Origin: Spinacia oleracea
Lineage: Eukaryota > Streptophyta > Magnoliopsida > Caryophyllales > Amaranthaceae
Reading direction: 5' to 3'
Length of the DNA stretch: 64,000 nt
NCBI RefSeq assembly: GCF_020520425.1
Contig: NC_079492.1
Coordinates: forward strand, 59,953,042 to 60,017,041
Positions 1 through 10,702 of this stretch are shown here, in pieces. Both the position numbers and the translations under genes were made by a program. Position 1 is the stretch's first letter; each line of letters begins with the position of its first letter. The notes beneath the pieces were generated by a model. That model saw only the letters and a program-made list of their open reading frames with translations. It searched no databases and was not told where the DNA came from.

Positions 1-1
1 A

Positions 2-54
2 GCGCCCACCTATGGGCGCCGAAATTCTTAACGCCTGAGCTTGGGCGCTGAAAA
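2..54 (+). repeat. LARD palindrome pair (degenerate)
   Basis: Two imperfect palindromes of the GCGCCCA...TGGGCGC type are separated by a short AT-rich linker and followed by GAAA. This is the internal-region version of the module found at least twelve times in the window. Confidence 0.7.
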
Positions 55-734
55 CGCAGCCCAAGGCCCAGATTTCACAAAAACACGGAATAGGAAAGGA
101 CTTAAGACCGTGTTGCTAAAACACGAGGCCCTATTACAAGTAAGATCAAGCCCAAAGCACCTTTAGCTCCCAAATAAGCAAAAAAATAATAATAAACTTA
201 GTCGAAACTTAGACTCATCTCAGAAAACGCTCATGTACACTTTTCAAAAAAAGCAAGTTAAATATCGTGGTCATTCTTCGAAACACCAGAAATATGTGTC
301 GTCAAGTCATTTGGTTTTCCAAATAGAAAATGTCTGTCTGTCAAAGGGATAATCCGGGCCAAGCCAAAACCGGATGTCGCCTGAAAGCTAAAGTCGCACT
401 CCACGGCTTCACTAAAATAGCACACTACTATAGGAGGTCGCTCGCACATACGAGCGTGACCCCAAACATGATTACAAGGCGCGAAAAACAACAGACGAGC
501 CCCAACACTTGGGGGCTCGCGAAAAGTGGACTCCAACAAAGAGCGCACAATCAAAATCACATTCCCAGACTGCGCCACGCACCATATCATGTTTGGATAC
601 CTCAAAAAAAAAATATTGTTAAATATATACAGTGTGGACCCACTTATAGGACACATCTAATCAGGAAATATTACGACCCACCAACAGGTTGTAATCACCA
701 AAAGCTCTTCTACATAGGCAAAATAAGAGATTCA

Positions 735-1140
735 AAATGGGCTCGCCCACCCTCAGCGGGCGGGGTCTGCGTCACTAGCCGCGCAGGTCCTCAGTTTCGA
801 AAAATAAAGTCTTCAAATTTAAAATAGGGTCGCCATCTTCAGCCGGCGGGGACTACGGCGCAAACCACGTAGGTCCTTATTTTCAAAAAAAAAACAAAAA
901 AACAAAAATTTCAAAACAGATTCGTCCACTTCTATCGGACGGGGGGTCCACCCTCAGCAGACAGGCTCGCCATCTTTAGCCGGCGGGGTCTACGTCACAA
1001 ACCGCGTAGGTCCTTATTTTCAAAAACATCAAAACAGATTCGTCCACTTCTATCGGACGGGGGGTCCACCCTCAGCGGACAGGCTTGCCCACCTTCAGCG
1101 GGCGGGGTCTGCGTCACTAACAGCGCAGGTCCTTAGTCGC
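735..1140 (+). repeat. Tandem array of hairpin-forming units in the LARD 3' internal region
   Basis: Degenerate direct repeats alternate two kinds of short inverted repeat: CCCACC-TTCAG-CGGGCGGGG (or GCCATCTTCAGCCGGCGGGG), and CTACGTCACAAACCGCGTAG or its CTGCG...CGCAG variant. Units are separated by A-rich spacers. The same array is present in copy X at 56745-57165. Base changes in one arm are often matched in the other, for example CTACG/CGTAG against CTGCG/CGCAG. Confidence 0.75.
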
Positions 1141-1156
1141 TGCAGCGATAACTTTT

Positions 1157-1397
1157 ATCGGTTTTCCCTTTTTCCGAAAATCAAAGGATCGGTTTTCCCT
1201 TTTTCCGAAAATCAAAGGATCGGTTTTCCCTTTTTCCGAAAATCAAAGGATCGGTTTTCCCTTTTTCGGAAAATCAAAGGATCGGTTTTCCCTTTTTCCG
1301 AAAATCAAAGGATCGCCTTTTTCCGAAAATTAAAGGATTCGTTTTCCCTTTTTCCAAAAATTAAAGGATTGGTTTTTCATTTTTCCAAAAATGAACG
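1157..1397 (+). repeat. 31-bp tandem repeat, about 8 copies
   Basis: The unit starts ATCGGTTTTCCC and ends AAAATCAAAGG. Five copies are full-length and nearly identical (starts at 1157, 1188, 1219, 1250, 1281), followed by shorter or diverged ones. Copy X has a different, composite repeat of about 65 bp at the same place (57187-57440). Confidence 0.9.
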
Positions 1398-1816
1398 ATT
1401 GCTGGATTTTCCTTCGTTTTACGTCCTATAAAAACAAGGGGGTTTTCTCGTTTAGCTAGCCCTGAAAATGAGAATCTTTAAAAACGTTTTACCTCGTGAT
1501 TGGGTTTGGCCAGGCCCAATTACACTTTACAGCTTTAATTTCGAAAATATTTGTAGCTACTCCCAATGACAAAGTGAGGGAGTTTCTACGCATCTTTAGA
1601 TCCTTCCAATGACAAAGTGAGGAAGTTTCTATACTATCAGTTGACAAATCCCAATGACGCGTGAGGGATATGTCGACACTTCAAGTGATAACCCTTAAGT
1701 CAAATGTTATCGCTCGGGGGCTCTTGAGACCCTCGCAAAACAGGTCACATACACCATGACTTGTGTGACGCACTCCGTCTAATACTTTGACCATCGTCTT
1801 ACTCCAAGACTCAGTC

Positions 1817-1831
1817 AAAGTGGGGGCTAAC
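1817..1831 (+). promoter_or_regulatory. Polypurine tract of LARD-A
   Basis: AAAGTGGGGGCTAAC abuts the TG of the LTR. The same tract precedes the LTRs at 35081 and 57872. It is the expected plus-strand DNA primer site and fixes the element orientation as plus. Confidence 0.85.
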
Positions 1832-2295
1832 TGTAGACACCTACTTTTGTCCCCGTTCCCACAAGGGAAAGGTTCGATGATGAAAGCATAAAAACTCCAC
1901 TTGACAACGCATCTCCTATAAAATAAACGAATCTCGATTCCCCATTTCATTTCACCCAAAACCTGCTATTTATAGAAACCTGCTAAAAATAGTAACTGCC
2001 GTAAAAGGTAGCTTCTAAAAGTGGCAAATCATAAAAGATAGAAACCTGTCAGAATTAGGTGTTGCATTCCAACATAAATCTTAAATGAGATAGAAAACCG
2101 CGAGAATCCTATTCCTAATAGGATTCGGAAATAAGAGTTACGTATTAATTAAAATCCTAACGAACCTAGAGTTTGTAACAGGCCCAGACGCATTCCGTCA
2201 CAAAATTGATACGCGCTAAAAGACTCCAATTAATCTCAAACTCTACGGATTTTAGGAATCCGAATCTGACTAAACAAAACTGCCCATACCCTATT

Positions 2296-2353
2296 TTCAA
2301 CGCCTGGCTCTGGGCGCCGAAATCTTCGGCGCCCAGGCCTGGGCGCTGAAAAT
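2296..2353 (+). repeat. LARD palindrome pair in LTR
   Basis: Two palindromes (CGCCTGGCTCTGGGCGCC and GGCGCCCAGGCCTGGGCGC) are separated by GAAATCTTC and followed by TGAAAATACC. They lie about 75 bp upstream of the LTR TATA box. Confidence 0.85.
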
Positions 2354-2427
2354 ACCTGGGTACGTCTCTTTTCCTAATTCTTTATGGATTAGAACTCTGC
2401 AATTCTATCTTTCCACGAACTCTTCCC

Positions 2428-2435
2428 TATAAATA
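2428..2435 (+). promoter_or_regulatory. TATA box of LARD LTR
   Basis: TATAAATA in a CTTCCCTATAAATAGGCCCC context. The same motif stands at the same LTR position in the other copies (for example 49035 and 58525). Transcription would start about 30 bp downstream. Confidence 0.65.
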
Positions 2436-2538
2436 GGCCCCTAGTTTCGACGTGAAACGACACACAACAACACATAATATACTCTGAGTATTGACTCTAA
2501 ACCCCTTAGCCTAAGCCTCTCGCTGCGAAACTGTTCAC

Positions 2539-2577
2539 GCGTTCTGTCGCAATCGATCCATAAATCGAACAGAACGT
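2539..2577 (+). repeat. Hairpin in the presumed R region of the LARD LTR
   Basis: GCGTTCTGT and ACAGAACGT form an inverted repeat around a loop of about 20 bases, roughly 110 bp after the TATA box. In copy V (35788-35826) the arms are perfectly complementary, GCGTTCTGT/ACAGAACGC; here the last pair would be a G-U wobble in RNA. Confidence 0.6.
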
Positions 2578-4013
2578 ATCCTGTACCATAATCGAGATTC
2601 GTTAAATAAAAAGGAGAAATTGCACAGTCAAAGTGGTTAGTTTTCTGAGAACCGTGACGCACCTCTCAAGGGTGCGTCGTAATGTGTCCCTTTTCGATGA
2701 TTTAACTGCTTTCCTCGCCCTTTTTATGAACTGTTAAACTAACCTAATATGATTGTTCTATCACGCCTAACAAATATAATATTTTTGGGAAATCGGATTA
2801 TCATGCTAGGTCCCTTAATGTTATTTAAATCAGATAATCACGATCGAATTAGTATTATATGTTGCATATTGCTAAAATCAATTCAGATTAGTTTAATAGT
2901 TAACGCATGTCCCTTCAATTATTTATGCTGAGCTAGTAAGGATATCCTGCCTCTAGAGTTATCGACGAGCGAATTACTCCTCTCGGTAGTTACAGTCCCC
3001 CGAACCCTCAATCTCTACCTTGCGGGTGTATATTGAGAGATCCCCACACCAGGGATCACAAGGGAACCTACGGCCGTCGTGGTCAAACATAATTGCACTC
3101 CCTTTATGTCACGATAACCGGGTTTTGTCAGTTTTTCTCATTGTCGTTAAAAACTGAATGGCGACTCCTATATTACTAGTCAATTGGGTGTATACTCACA
3201 GGAAATCCAATTACACTTGATTGAATAAAAGAAACGTCACACCCACGAGGGACAAGGTCACGCATTAGCCTCGCGCTTTTTCGACCCCCTCACAGTTAGC
3301 CATTCACGCGTGCAAGGACGCCCACACAATGCACAAGTAGCACGTTGTCACACTAATCATGAATATGAATACGACATGCAAAGTTTTCAACCTAAGGTCG
3401 GTCTAAGTTTTTGTATGATGCAACTGGTCGGCTTTGGGTGTCGAAAGGTACTCAGCTAAGAGACGGATCCGGCGACAAGCTTTCACGTTCTGCCTAAGGG
3501 AAGTGTGTGTCGGCAGACTGCCTCCATACTTGACATCGGAAATTTTAAGCAAATACCAAGTTTCGGTAGGCGCGGAAATGGTCACACACTTTGGTCGGGA
3601 ACCGTATGGAGAGTCACCAATTCGTTGCCCCCGGGGCTAGCCCGAATGTAGAACACATCCGTTTGGGCAAAGGTAGAAATTCATTTTGCACAATATGGTT
3701 TTCGAAAAATGGATGAAATGCCTAGAAATTGAAATTGAAATTGTACTTGAATTTGTATTTGTAAAGCCCGTTTTTCGACACTCGCTCACGAGGCTTGGGA
3801 GCGTCCTTCTAGATGCAAAAACAGACTAACTCCCAACACGAAAAGTTGAGAAAAAGTGGGCAACAAGCCACTGTGAGCCACTGTCCTGGATGCAGGCAGC
3901 GGCGTTGGATGCAGGGGCTGCGCCTGGCGCCAATGCTGGCATCCAGTACTTCGGCAGATCAGTGGCTGGTTGCTCGAAATCTGCTCTCGTTTTCGAAATT
4001 GAAATTAGAAGAT

Positions 4014-4031
4014 TCCCCAGTGGAGTCGCCA
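4014..4031 (-). promoter_or_regulatory. Primer binding site of element Z
   Basis: On the minus strand it reads TGGCGACTCCACTGGGGA, six bases inside the LTR end. It is one or two bases different from the LARD sites at 49899 and 60850. Sites of this type are usually ascribed to tRNA-Arg in Tat/Ogre elements; the tRNA assignment is from memory. Confidence 0.75.
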
Positions 4032-4621
4032 ATTTACTGTAGGGGGTTTTTTGATCTTTTTCTCGTTTCCTACAATGGGGGGTTTGGCACGCGGCGGTTC
4101 GTTTAGAGAACCGTTGAATTGTTTTTGCACCTCGAAGGAGTCGCCACCAAACTTATTTTAGGTCTCGTTTGGGAAGACCGCACAATGACTCTATTTTTGG
4201 ATAAGGCCTTGAATCCTTGAAACGGATGGGTGAGATCCGGGCTCGGGAATGAAAATGCTTATTCGGCGAGCTTTAGAAATATTCAAGTACGTTGGCACAA
4301 CATTGTTTCGAAAATAAACCCTAAGATTAGACTATGTGGGTTTGAAAATTAGAACAAAATAGAATTTCTAATTGTACGGTGGTCACTTTTCTTTAAAGAT
4401 TGATTTAAGGAACCTAAGGCCGGTTTGTCCAAAAATATCTTCGTTAAGCGTGATGTAACCTTTGTATTTTGTTGTATTTAGCATGTTGGTGATGAAAGCG
4501 ATAAAGCACATAAAGCAACATCACAATACTAAATAAAGTGCGGAATTAGTAAATACAAGACCCCCTAGAAAAGGACTAGGGAGTAGGTCCACATTGCCTA
4601 GAAATGGACTAGGCAATTAAA

Positions 4622-4744
4622 GGTGCGGAATTGAAAGTGCGAAATTAAAATTGCAGTATTGAAATTGCGGTATTGAAATTGCGGTATTGAAAGTGCGGTA
4701 TTGAAAGTGCGATATTGAAAGTGCGATATTGAAAGTGCGATATT
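4622..4744 (+). repeat. 14-bp tandem repeat in the Z LTR
   Basis: The unit is ATTGAAATTGCGGT, drifting to ATTGAAAGTGCGAT. About eight copies are seen, and degenerate TTGAA-rich sequence continues to about 5030. Confidence 0.85.
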
Positions 4745-5764
4745 TAAATTTGTACTTGGGCACATGATATTCGAACGCCAAACGGCTCCTTAAAAATAAG
4801 TGCGCCCGACACGAATTCAAATCCAAAAATCTCAACTTGGGAGAGGTTGCTCAACCCAAATGTCCTAGGTTTTGCATATTGAACTTGAAATTGAAAGCTT
4901 GAATATTGAAAGGTTTGAACTTGAAAAGATTGAAACTTTGAACTTGAAATGATTGAAATTTGAAAACTTGAACTTGTATGTTGAAATTTGAAGACTTGAA
5001 CTTGTATATTGAAAAATGGAGTTTTGAATCTCAAAAGATTAAACCTTTAAATGCTAAAAGGTGTCATCTTTGATTACTCCATGCTTGAAGGTGATTCTAG
5101 TTCAAAGAGATGAATGCAAGCAACTTTGAACATCCTTGAATCTTGAAAGTTTGTATTTTGTATTTTGAAAAAGTTTGTATTTTTGAAAAAGCATGTATGA
5201 TTGTTGCAAGTGGTGTTTTTTTATGACAAAAAAACACAAACTTGCTAATCATTTGAAATCAAAATAGCAGGATTAATTGAACAACCACAAAATAATTGTG
5301 ATTGGGCGAAGGAATTGAATGAACGAGCAAGAACACACACACGTACACACACACACATCACCCGTGCGTGTGCGCGCGCGGACAGACGAGAGCCAGCAGC
5401 AGGGGCAACAGCTGTGCGCGAGCAAGAGGGGCGATGGCGCGGGCTAGCACGAGCAAGAGGGACGAGGGAGTGCGTGTGGCTGGGAGAGCAGCGCACACAA
5501 CACAACAATAGCACAGCAGTAGCGCAGGGGCGTGCTGGCGCTGCGCGAGGGAGCAAGAGGGAGAGGGCGAGTGTGAGGCAGCGATGGGCGACGAAGTGTG
5601 GGGCACAAGGCACGGCACAACAGCACACGAGGCACGACGAGTGCCCGTGCTGTGCGGGTGGGGTGAGCCATCACAAGGAGTGGAGAGAGAAAGGAAGAGT
5701 GTGGGGCAAGAAAAGAAGGGAGGCTTCAATGAAAAATAAGGGGATCATTTAATGTGGAGAGTCC

Positions 5765-5772
5765 TATTTATA
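5765..5772 (-). promoter_or_regulatory. TATA box of the Z LTR
   Basis: On the minus strand it reads GCCTATAAATAGGAC, about 350 bp from the LTR start. Confidence 0.6.
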
Positions 5773-6122
5773 GGCTCTCAAATCCCTAGTGGGCTAGGCT
5801 TAGGAATTTGATATTAGGCTTAGCAATTAAATGATTGGGCTAGCCTAAAGCTTAAAATTAAATTCTTTTGATTGGGCTCCATTAATAAAACGAGTTGGAC
5901 TTTTATTTAAAAACTCAAACCTTTAAAATTACTTGCGACCCATTAAATTTCCCGACTAGAAAATTAAATTCGTTTCGTAATTAATTAAAATAATAAATAT
6001 TCTAATTAATTAAAATACATTTAAATAATTTTTAAATGCGAAATAAATTCTAAAAATCATAAAATGCTTTTTAAATATAATAAAATATATTTATAATAAT
6101 TATAAAAATACGAGGTATTACA

Positions 6123-6144
6123 GTATTAAAAAACGGAGGAAGTA
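6123..6144. mobile_element. Stowaway MITE end, cut by element Z
   Basis: AAAACGGAGGAAG followed by TA is the conserved right end of a Stowaway MITE (compare 9434-9448). Only about 20 bp remain before the Z LTR, so Z probably inserted in this MITE. Confidence 0.5.
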
Positions 6145-6326
6145 TAAAACAATGAATTAGTGGTTAAGATTGAGAGTTTGTGTACAATAGATCCCACATT
6201 TGTATTTTTTCTCCCCCGTTTTTGTTCCTAAATATTCTTCCAATTTCCCTTCGGCACACTTGTCAATATACATTTTACGTTGTTAATATCTCTAAATACG
6301 TGTTATTAAAAATTATAATATTTTCA
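6145..6326. other. AT-rich intergenic DNA
   Basis: No gene, terminal inverted repeat or tandem repeat was recognised here. Confidence 0.5.
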
Positions 6327-7158
6327 TATTGTTAAATTACTCATATATTGAAATGAATCAAACAAGACCCCATATGACTATGTTTTTCCTTATATATTGA
6401 ACATAATTCAAAGGATTCTCTTCCCTTGTAAATAGTGTCAACATTCCAAATGAGAAGAACATTGAGGAAAGGAAGAAGTAATTTACAGGCCCGACTCTGA
6501 GGGTAGGCGGGGAGTGTAACATTCCAAATGAGAAGAATATTGTTAAAGTACTCATAATTGAGACGAACCATACAAGACCCCACATGGCTATGTTTTTCAT
6601 TATACTAGATTAGATCCCGTGCACGCACGGATTTTGATAATTTTTTCACAAAATATGTAACTAAATATCTTCCAAACTAATGCATACTTATAGCATTTTT
6701 AACATACTCGTTTAAATTTATTCATCTGATATGCATATTTAAAATGCTAATATGGTAATTTGACCAAAATATTGAGTGATATATTTTGCATTATTAATAT
6801 AGAGAATTGACTAAAATATCTAATTTAGAATAATTATTATTACGTCGTATCTATTATTTCCATAATTTATTAACTAAATTTGGTTTTCATACATAAATAG
6901 CTTATAAAAAAGGTAAAGAACAAAAATAAAATAAAACAGTTACATTTTTTGGGAAAGTGATTTTTGGCGGGAAAATATCGCACCAGGAATTGACACGTGT
7001 CATTCATGGTGTCTCTTTTAGTATATAGTAATAGATATTGAACACAATTCAAAAGATTCTCTACCATTGTAAATAGTTTTAACATTTCAAATGAGAAGAA
7101 CATTGAGGAAATGTAGGAGTAATTTACAGGGCCGACTCTGAAAGTAGGCGGGAAGTGC
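6327..7158 (+). repeat. Tandem duplication of a 211-bp unit, second copy split by a Helitron
   Basis: Unit 1 (6327-6537) and unit 2 (6538-7158) share, in order, the TATTGTTAAA start, AAGACCCCA-ATG-CTATG, ATTGAACA-AATTCAAA, AAATGAGAAGAACATTGAGG and ACTCTGA--GTAGGCGGG-AGTG. Without the 431-bp Helitron unit 2 is about 190 bp. The 80-aa frames in unit 1 are not coding: they run through the repeat in two overlapping frames. Confidence 0.85.
6605..7035 (-). mobile_element. Non-autonomous Helitron (431 bp)
   Basis: On the minus strand it starts TCTATTACTATATACTAAAAG and ends with a perfect 6-bp stem hairpin CCGTGCGTGCACGG, eight bases, then CTAG. It sits between A and T, the standard Helitron target. 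The flanks joined together match the uninterrupted duplicate at 6383-6400. No Rep/helicase gene is present. Confidence 0.85.
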
Positions 7159-7254
7159 AAATACTAAGGCCCAAGGTGAAAAGGGGACCCAAAATGTTAA
7201 TATGTCAAACATATTATTCTGATAATAAATGACGTACTAAGTATATATACATAA

Positions 7255-7365
7255 TGTATGTTTGGCTCAATGGTACAAAGCAATTGCTAAAGATACTTCG
7301 CCTAACTTTTTATGTCCCGGGTTCAACTTGTACTTTTTCGATTCACATTTATTTTTTTGGAACTA
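7255..7365 (+). mobile_element. SINE-like, tRNA-derived stretch
   Basis: TGGCTCAATGGT (7263-7274) resembles a polymerase III A box, and GGGTTCAACTT (about 7319-7329) resembles a B box at tRNA-like spacing, followed by a T-rich tail. It is not a foldable tRNA gene. No target duplication was found, so it may be a decayed SINE head. Confidence 0.35.
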
Positions 7366-7595
7366 ATTTACCCATATATTATATTTTGCATATGTAGTTT
7401 CTAAATAATTAAAACCCTCTCTTCCGTATTATCACTATCCTTTAATCGTCTATGAGATAACTAAGTTCCACATTGAATTTATTGGCATAGTATTTGACAT
7501 CATATCTAATTTAGGCTTTAGTACTTAGTTGTAATTGACGTAATTATTTATGGACGAAGAAATATTTGTTTGATGGATTATGAGTCTATGTTACA
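7366..7595. other. AT-rich intergenic DNA
   Basis: No gene or repeat boundary was recognised. Confidence 0.5.
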
Positions 7596-7850
7596 CTTCC
7601 TCCGTTTCTAAAAGTTCTTTACGCTTTGCAATATGTGCCCAAAATATAAAAACTTTGACCTTAAATTCTCACTATTATATACATCAAATCGTTACATGTA
7701 AGATCTTGTTAGATTAGTCTCGGTATGTATGTTCAGAATATCAACTTTTCATAATTTTTTCACATATGAAATTGGATATATTAGTAGTTAAATATTGTAT
7801 TGGAGTCCATGCAAATATTAACTGGAAAGAACTTTGTGAAACGGAGGTAG
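7596..7850. mobile_element. Stowaway MITE (255 bp)
   Basis: The ends are CTTCCTCCGTTTCTAAAAG and its approximate complement CTTTGTGAAACGGAGGTAG. TA follows on the right; the left dinucleotide is CA, a decayed TA. It is non-coding, of the Tc1/mariner type. Confidence 0.75.
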
Positions 7851-9203
7851 TATCGTTTAAAAAAAATGCAAATTTCAATTTTCATGAAAACAAAATTAAC
7901 CCACTCAAAGTAAACCTTTTTTGGAACAAATAATATTTATGCATTTTGATTATCTTATGACTAAGTAAGTATTTATTTAACTGAAAGATTGCAAGTGCTT
8001 AGAACATGCTTTTAAAATTCTAGAGGAGATATAATAATTTGTTATTGATTTAAATTCGACAATTTAGTAGATTGGACAAAACCGTGATGCGTCATTAACA
8101 TATATATAATATAGTGAATCGATATACGGAGTATATTTAGTTAATCCATAAGATCTGTATCATCGGGAGGGACCGTGATCTTTTATTTCGTCTAGGACCC
8201 CAAAATATCAGGACCGGAGCTAGTAATTTATATGGGCCATGCAGAAACAAAAATAAAAATAAAAATAAATATTGAATACAATTACGATTCGCAAATCCCT
8301 TTAATTTCAAAAGGCGAAACCCGCCAATGTCAAAAAAAAAAAAAAAAAAAAAAGCGAAACCCTCACCTAAAGCACAAAATCCTTTATATATCCATTAGTT
8401 AAAATCAACGTAGATGCAGTTGACTTTATATTATATTGCATACTCCGTACAATAAAATAAGCGAGCTAGTTATTAGATCTTTTTACTTGTTGCTTCATTC
8501 AAGTTAATTTAATTAATTATAAAAGAAACTTTAATTTCGAAAGTACATTATTGTTGAAACTTTGGCAAAATTATTGAACTATTTTAAAGTCAATTATATT
8601 GTGTGGATACTTGCGCAAATGCGCACTAAAGTCTCAGCCACAAATTACAAACAATTTTTTTCAACAATTGGAATTTGCTGTGTTGTTTGATAAGCAGTAC
8701 AGTGTAAGTGACGTTGAATGGAGCCTTTTTTATTTAATCCAATTTGTGGACCGTCCGATTATCCTCAAAATAATCATCACCGTCTATTAATTGCGCCAAG
8801 TGTCCACAATATGTCTATGTACATAATAGTCATACGAAATGCTAATTAAATTGTATGGTCTACCTTTAATGGAATTAGTTTTGGTAGGTTTAAATTTGGT
8901 TTAAATTTATTTCCCTCTAATTATTATAAAGTTATAATATTTTTTTTTAATAATGTGAAAGATTGTTAAAATTCGTTGATGATGACAGTTATTTCAATCA
9001 TATCAGTTGAGTAGATCGATAGCTGACTACGTAGGAATTAAATAATGTACGTGCATGGATGAGCAACATCCACATAAACACATGCATGTATGTTTCTGTT
9101 TCTGATCTCGTACCTCAACTTCAGACAGGGTGTTAGGGAAACAACATTATTAAATTTTTCAACAAATTTGTGTTTGAAATTCAGCACAAAGTGAATAAAA
9201 ATA
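7851..9203. other. Intergenic DNA with no recognised gene
   Basis: AT-rich sequence. A run of 22 A (8332-8353) lies between two near-copies of a GGCGAAACCC motif. The 63-codon frame at 8599-8790 has no recognisable features and is not called. Confidence 0.55.
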
Positions 9204-9446
9204 CTTCCTCCGTTCGGAAATATCGCACCATTTGATTTTTACACTATTCACGTTACGACTTTGATCATTTTTTGTGATTCGTACGTAAAGAAATTTTAGT
9301 CATATGGGGTTAGATTAGATTCGTATCGATATATATTTTCAAAATGTTAATTTTTTTTAAATTTTTGATTTGAGATATTAAGAGTAAAAGTAAAGGTTAG
9401 AAGACTAAAAGTTAATCATGGTGCGATATTTCCAAAACGGAGGAAG
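9204..9446. mobile_element. Stowaway MITE (243 bp)
   Basis: The ends CTTCCTCCGTTCGGAAATAT and ATATTTCCAAAACGGAGGAAG are inverted copies extended by TCGCACC/GGTGCGA. TA flanks both sides (9202-9203, 9447-9448). Confidence 0.85.
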
Positions 9447-9677
9447 TATAAGTTTTGTGTTCACCGTAACAATACGTTCAGATAAGCATAATGTTGTTTG
9501 AGTGTTATTATTGTATAATTAACAAGACTTGTTGTATACATGAAGTTCTAAAGTGGATGGGCATAATTCGTACTCATACTTAACAGTTTTGAAGGTATAG
9601 TCAAGTGGGCTAGAAGCATCATAATCGGAATAAGTTCGATAAAGGTGGTGGTATCATCGGGATCCAAGTAGTATATA

Positions 9678-9994
9678 CTCCCTCCGTTCCATAGTTATAG
9701 TCTCATTTGATAAAAAAACACGGGTTTTAAGAAAACTGGAATATAGTACATAAAAAAGTGGAATAGGGTACAAATGATGATTGAGTTGTATGGAAAAGTG
9801 GAATAAAGTACGTGTAAAAAGGTATATAGTACATATGAAATTGGAATATAGTACATGGGTGGGGTTTTCAACACATTTTTAATTAATATAGTACATGAGA
9901 AAGTAGGGATCTTAGTAGCCAAAATTAAAAACAAGACTATAATTTTGGGACACCCAATTTAGAAAATAAGACTATAATTTTGGTACACAGGGAG
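9678..9994. mobile_element. Stowaway MITE (317 bp)
   Basis: It starts CTCCCTCCGTTCC and ends GGTACACAGGGAG, with TA on both sides. Subterminal AGTTATAGTCT and AGACTATAAT are also inverted. Inside, several GGAATA-AGTACAT repeats give a spurious open frame on the minus strand. Confidence 0.85.
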
Positions 9995-10099
9995 TACATG
10001 TTTAAGGAACCACGAGTTATATGACATATGCACACTTATAAACAGATCAAAGTTGATTGAGATGTAAATTGGTTGGATTCTTTGTATTGTACGTAGATA

Positions 10100-10695
10100 G
10101 GAAGTACGAGGTCGTTTTTTCGGATATCAGATATGTGTGGCAACACACATATCAGCTAAAAGACAAATAGCTAAAAGACAAAAAATGAAGTACCTTTCAT
10201 GTTAACTATACAACCTAATTTGTAATTATAATTAATTTTTTGAATTTCAAATAATTTAGAATTTGTTTTGATTTTCATAATTAATTGATAAGTTAATTAG
10301 GATTCTACGATTAAAAACCACCATAAAACTTGTTAAAATTGAAGTATTTTAAAATTTTATGACATAGATTTAATCCCTAAGAAAATATGTAATCGGAAAT
10401 TAATTTGAATAGTAAATTTTCGATTTTTCACCTAATTTAGTGAAATTAATATGAGTTATTAATTTGTCGATAAATTTAAATATAAAAGTTTTGATTTTTA
10501 TAAATTGTTCACAAACTTCCACGCACGAAGCAATGGAAGCTAAGTGTTAAGTACCATTATGTAAAAAAAAAAAAACATACCATTTTTGTTTAAAAAAGTA
10601 CCATTTAATTTGTTTTTTGTCCCTTTTCCTGTTTTGTCTTTTGCTATGATATGCATTTACAAGCATATATCTGATATCCGAAAATACTTCCTCTA
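10100..10695. mobile_element. Long-inverted-repeat (foldback or Mutator-type) element
   Basis: TTTCGGATATCAGATATG at about 10118 is repeated inverted at about 10667-10684, with AGGAAGTA outside it on both arms and AAAAGACAAA motifs further in. Total arm length is roughly 100 bp with gaps. The centre is AT-rich and non-coding. Superfamily and target duplication could not be fixed by eye. Confidence 0.55.
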
Positions 10696-10702
10696 CGAAG
10701 TA

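Larger units (their letters stand above)
1..3294 (+). mobile_element. LARD-A: 3' part of a large non-coding LTR retrotransposon
   Basis: The stretch holds the end of an internal region (1-1831), a purine tract and one LTR (1832-3294). It is collinear with the 3' half of the complete copy X (about 56000-59386). No gag or pol reading frame is present; the short open frames at 258-656, 330-827 and 1681-1959 fall in repeat-rich non-coding sequence. Because an internal region and purine tract lie on its left, the LTR is the 3' one and the 5' half is outside the window. The base after the LTR (3295) belongs to element Z, so copy A probably inserted into Z. Classification as a LARD (large retrotransposon derivative, non-autonomous) rests on the complete copy X, whose 8-kb interior also lacks retroviral genes. 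Confidence 0.85.
1832..3294 (+). repeat. LARD-A 3' LTR (1463 bp)
   Basis: It starts TGTAGACACCTAC and ends CCCCCTCACA (TG...CA). It aligns along its length with the LTRs at 35081-36575, 48382-49897, 57872-59386 and 59392-60848. It contains a TATA box, a hairpin downstream of it and one palindrome pair. Confidence 0.9.
3295..6122 (-). mobile_element. Element Z: 5' end of an LTR retrotransposon, minus strand
   Basis: Reading on the minus strand there is an LTR (6122 down to 4038), a 6-bp spacer, a primer binding site (4031-4014) and about 720 bp of internal sequence that stops at the LARD-A LTR. The rest lies left of the window, beyond LARD-A. No gag or pol homology is visible in the short internal part. 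The primer site resembles that of the LARD family, so both may belong to the Tat/Ogre group of Ty3/gypsy; that is inference. Confidence 0.7.
4038..6122 (-). repeat. Element Z 5' LTR (2085 bp)
   Basis: On the minus strand it starts TGTAATACCTCG at 6122 and ends CCCCCTACA at 4038, giving TG...CA termini. It contains an AT-rich U3, a TATA box (5765-5772) and a GC-rich transcribed part (about 5300-5740, including a CA-rich run at 5333-5360) that creates open frames on both strands without protein features. The right flank is GTATT (6123-6127); the matching duplication would be left of the window. Confidence 0.75.

Noticed and set aside
258..827. Frames of 132 and 165 codons on opposite strands
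   Set aside because: No domain, overlapping each other inside the LARD interior; the related part of X does not keep them open.
1157..1397. Regular 31-bp repeats resembling a CRISPR array
   Set aside because: Repeats are directly adjacent with no spacers, and the DNA is plant nuclear.
5245..5752. Overlapping open frames of 123-145 codons on both strands
   Set aside because: They fall in the GC-rich transcribed part of the Z LTR, have low-complexity products and no domains.
7260..7330. Functional tRNA gene
   Set aside because: Only box-like motifs are seen; no acceptor stem or cloverleaf can be formed.
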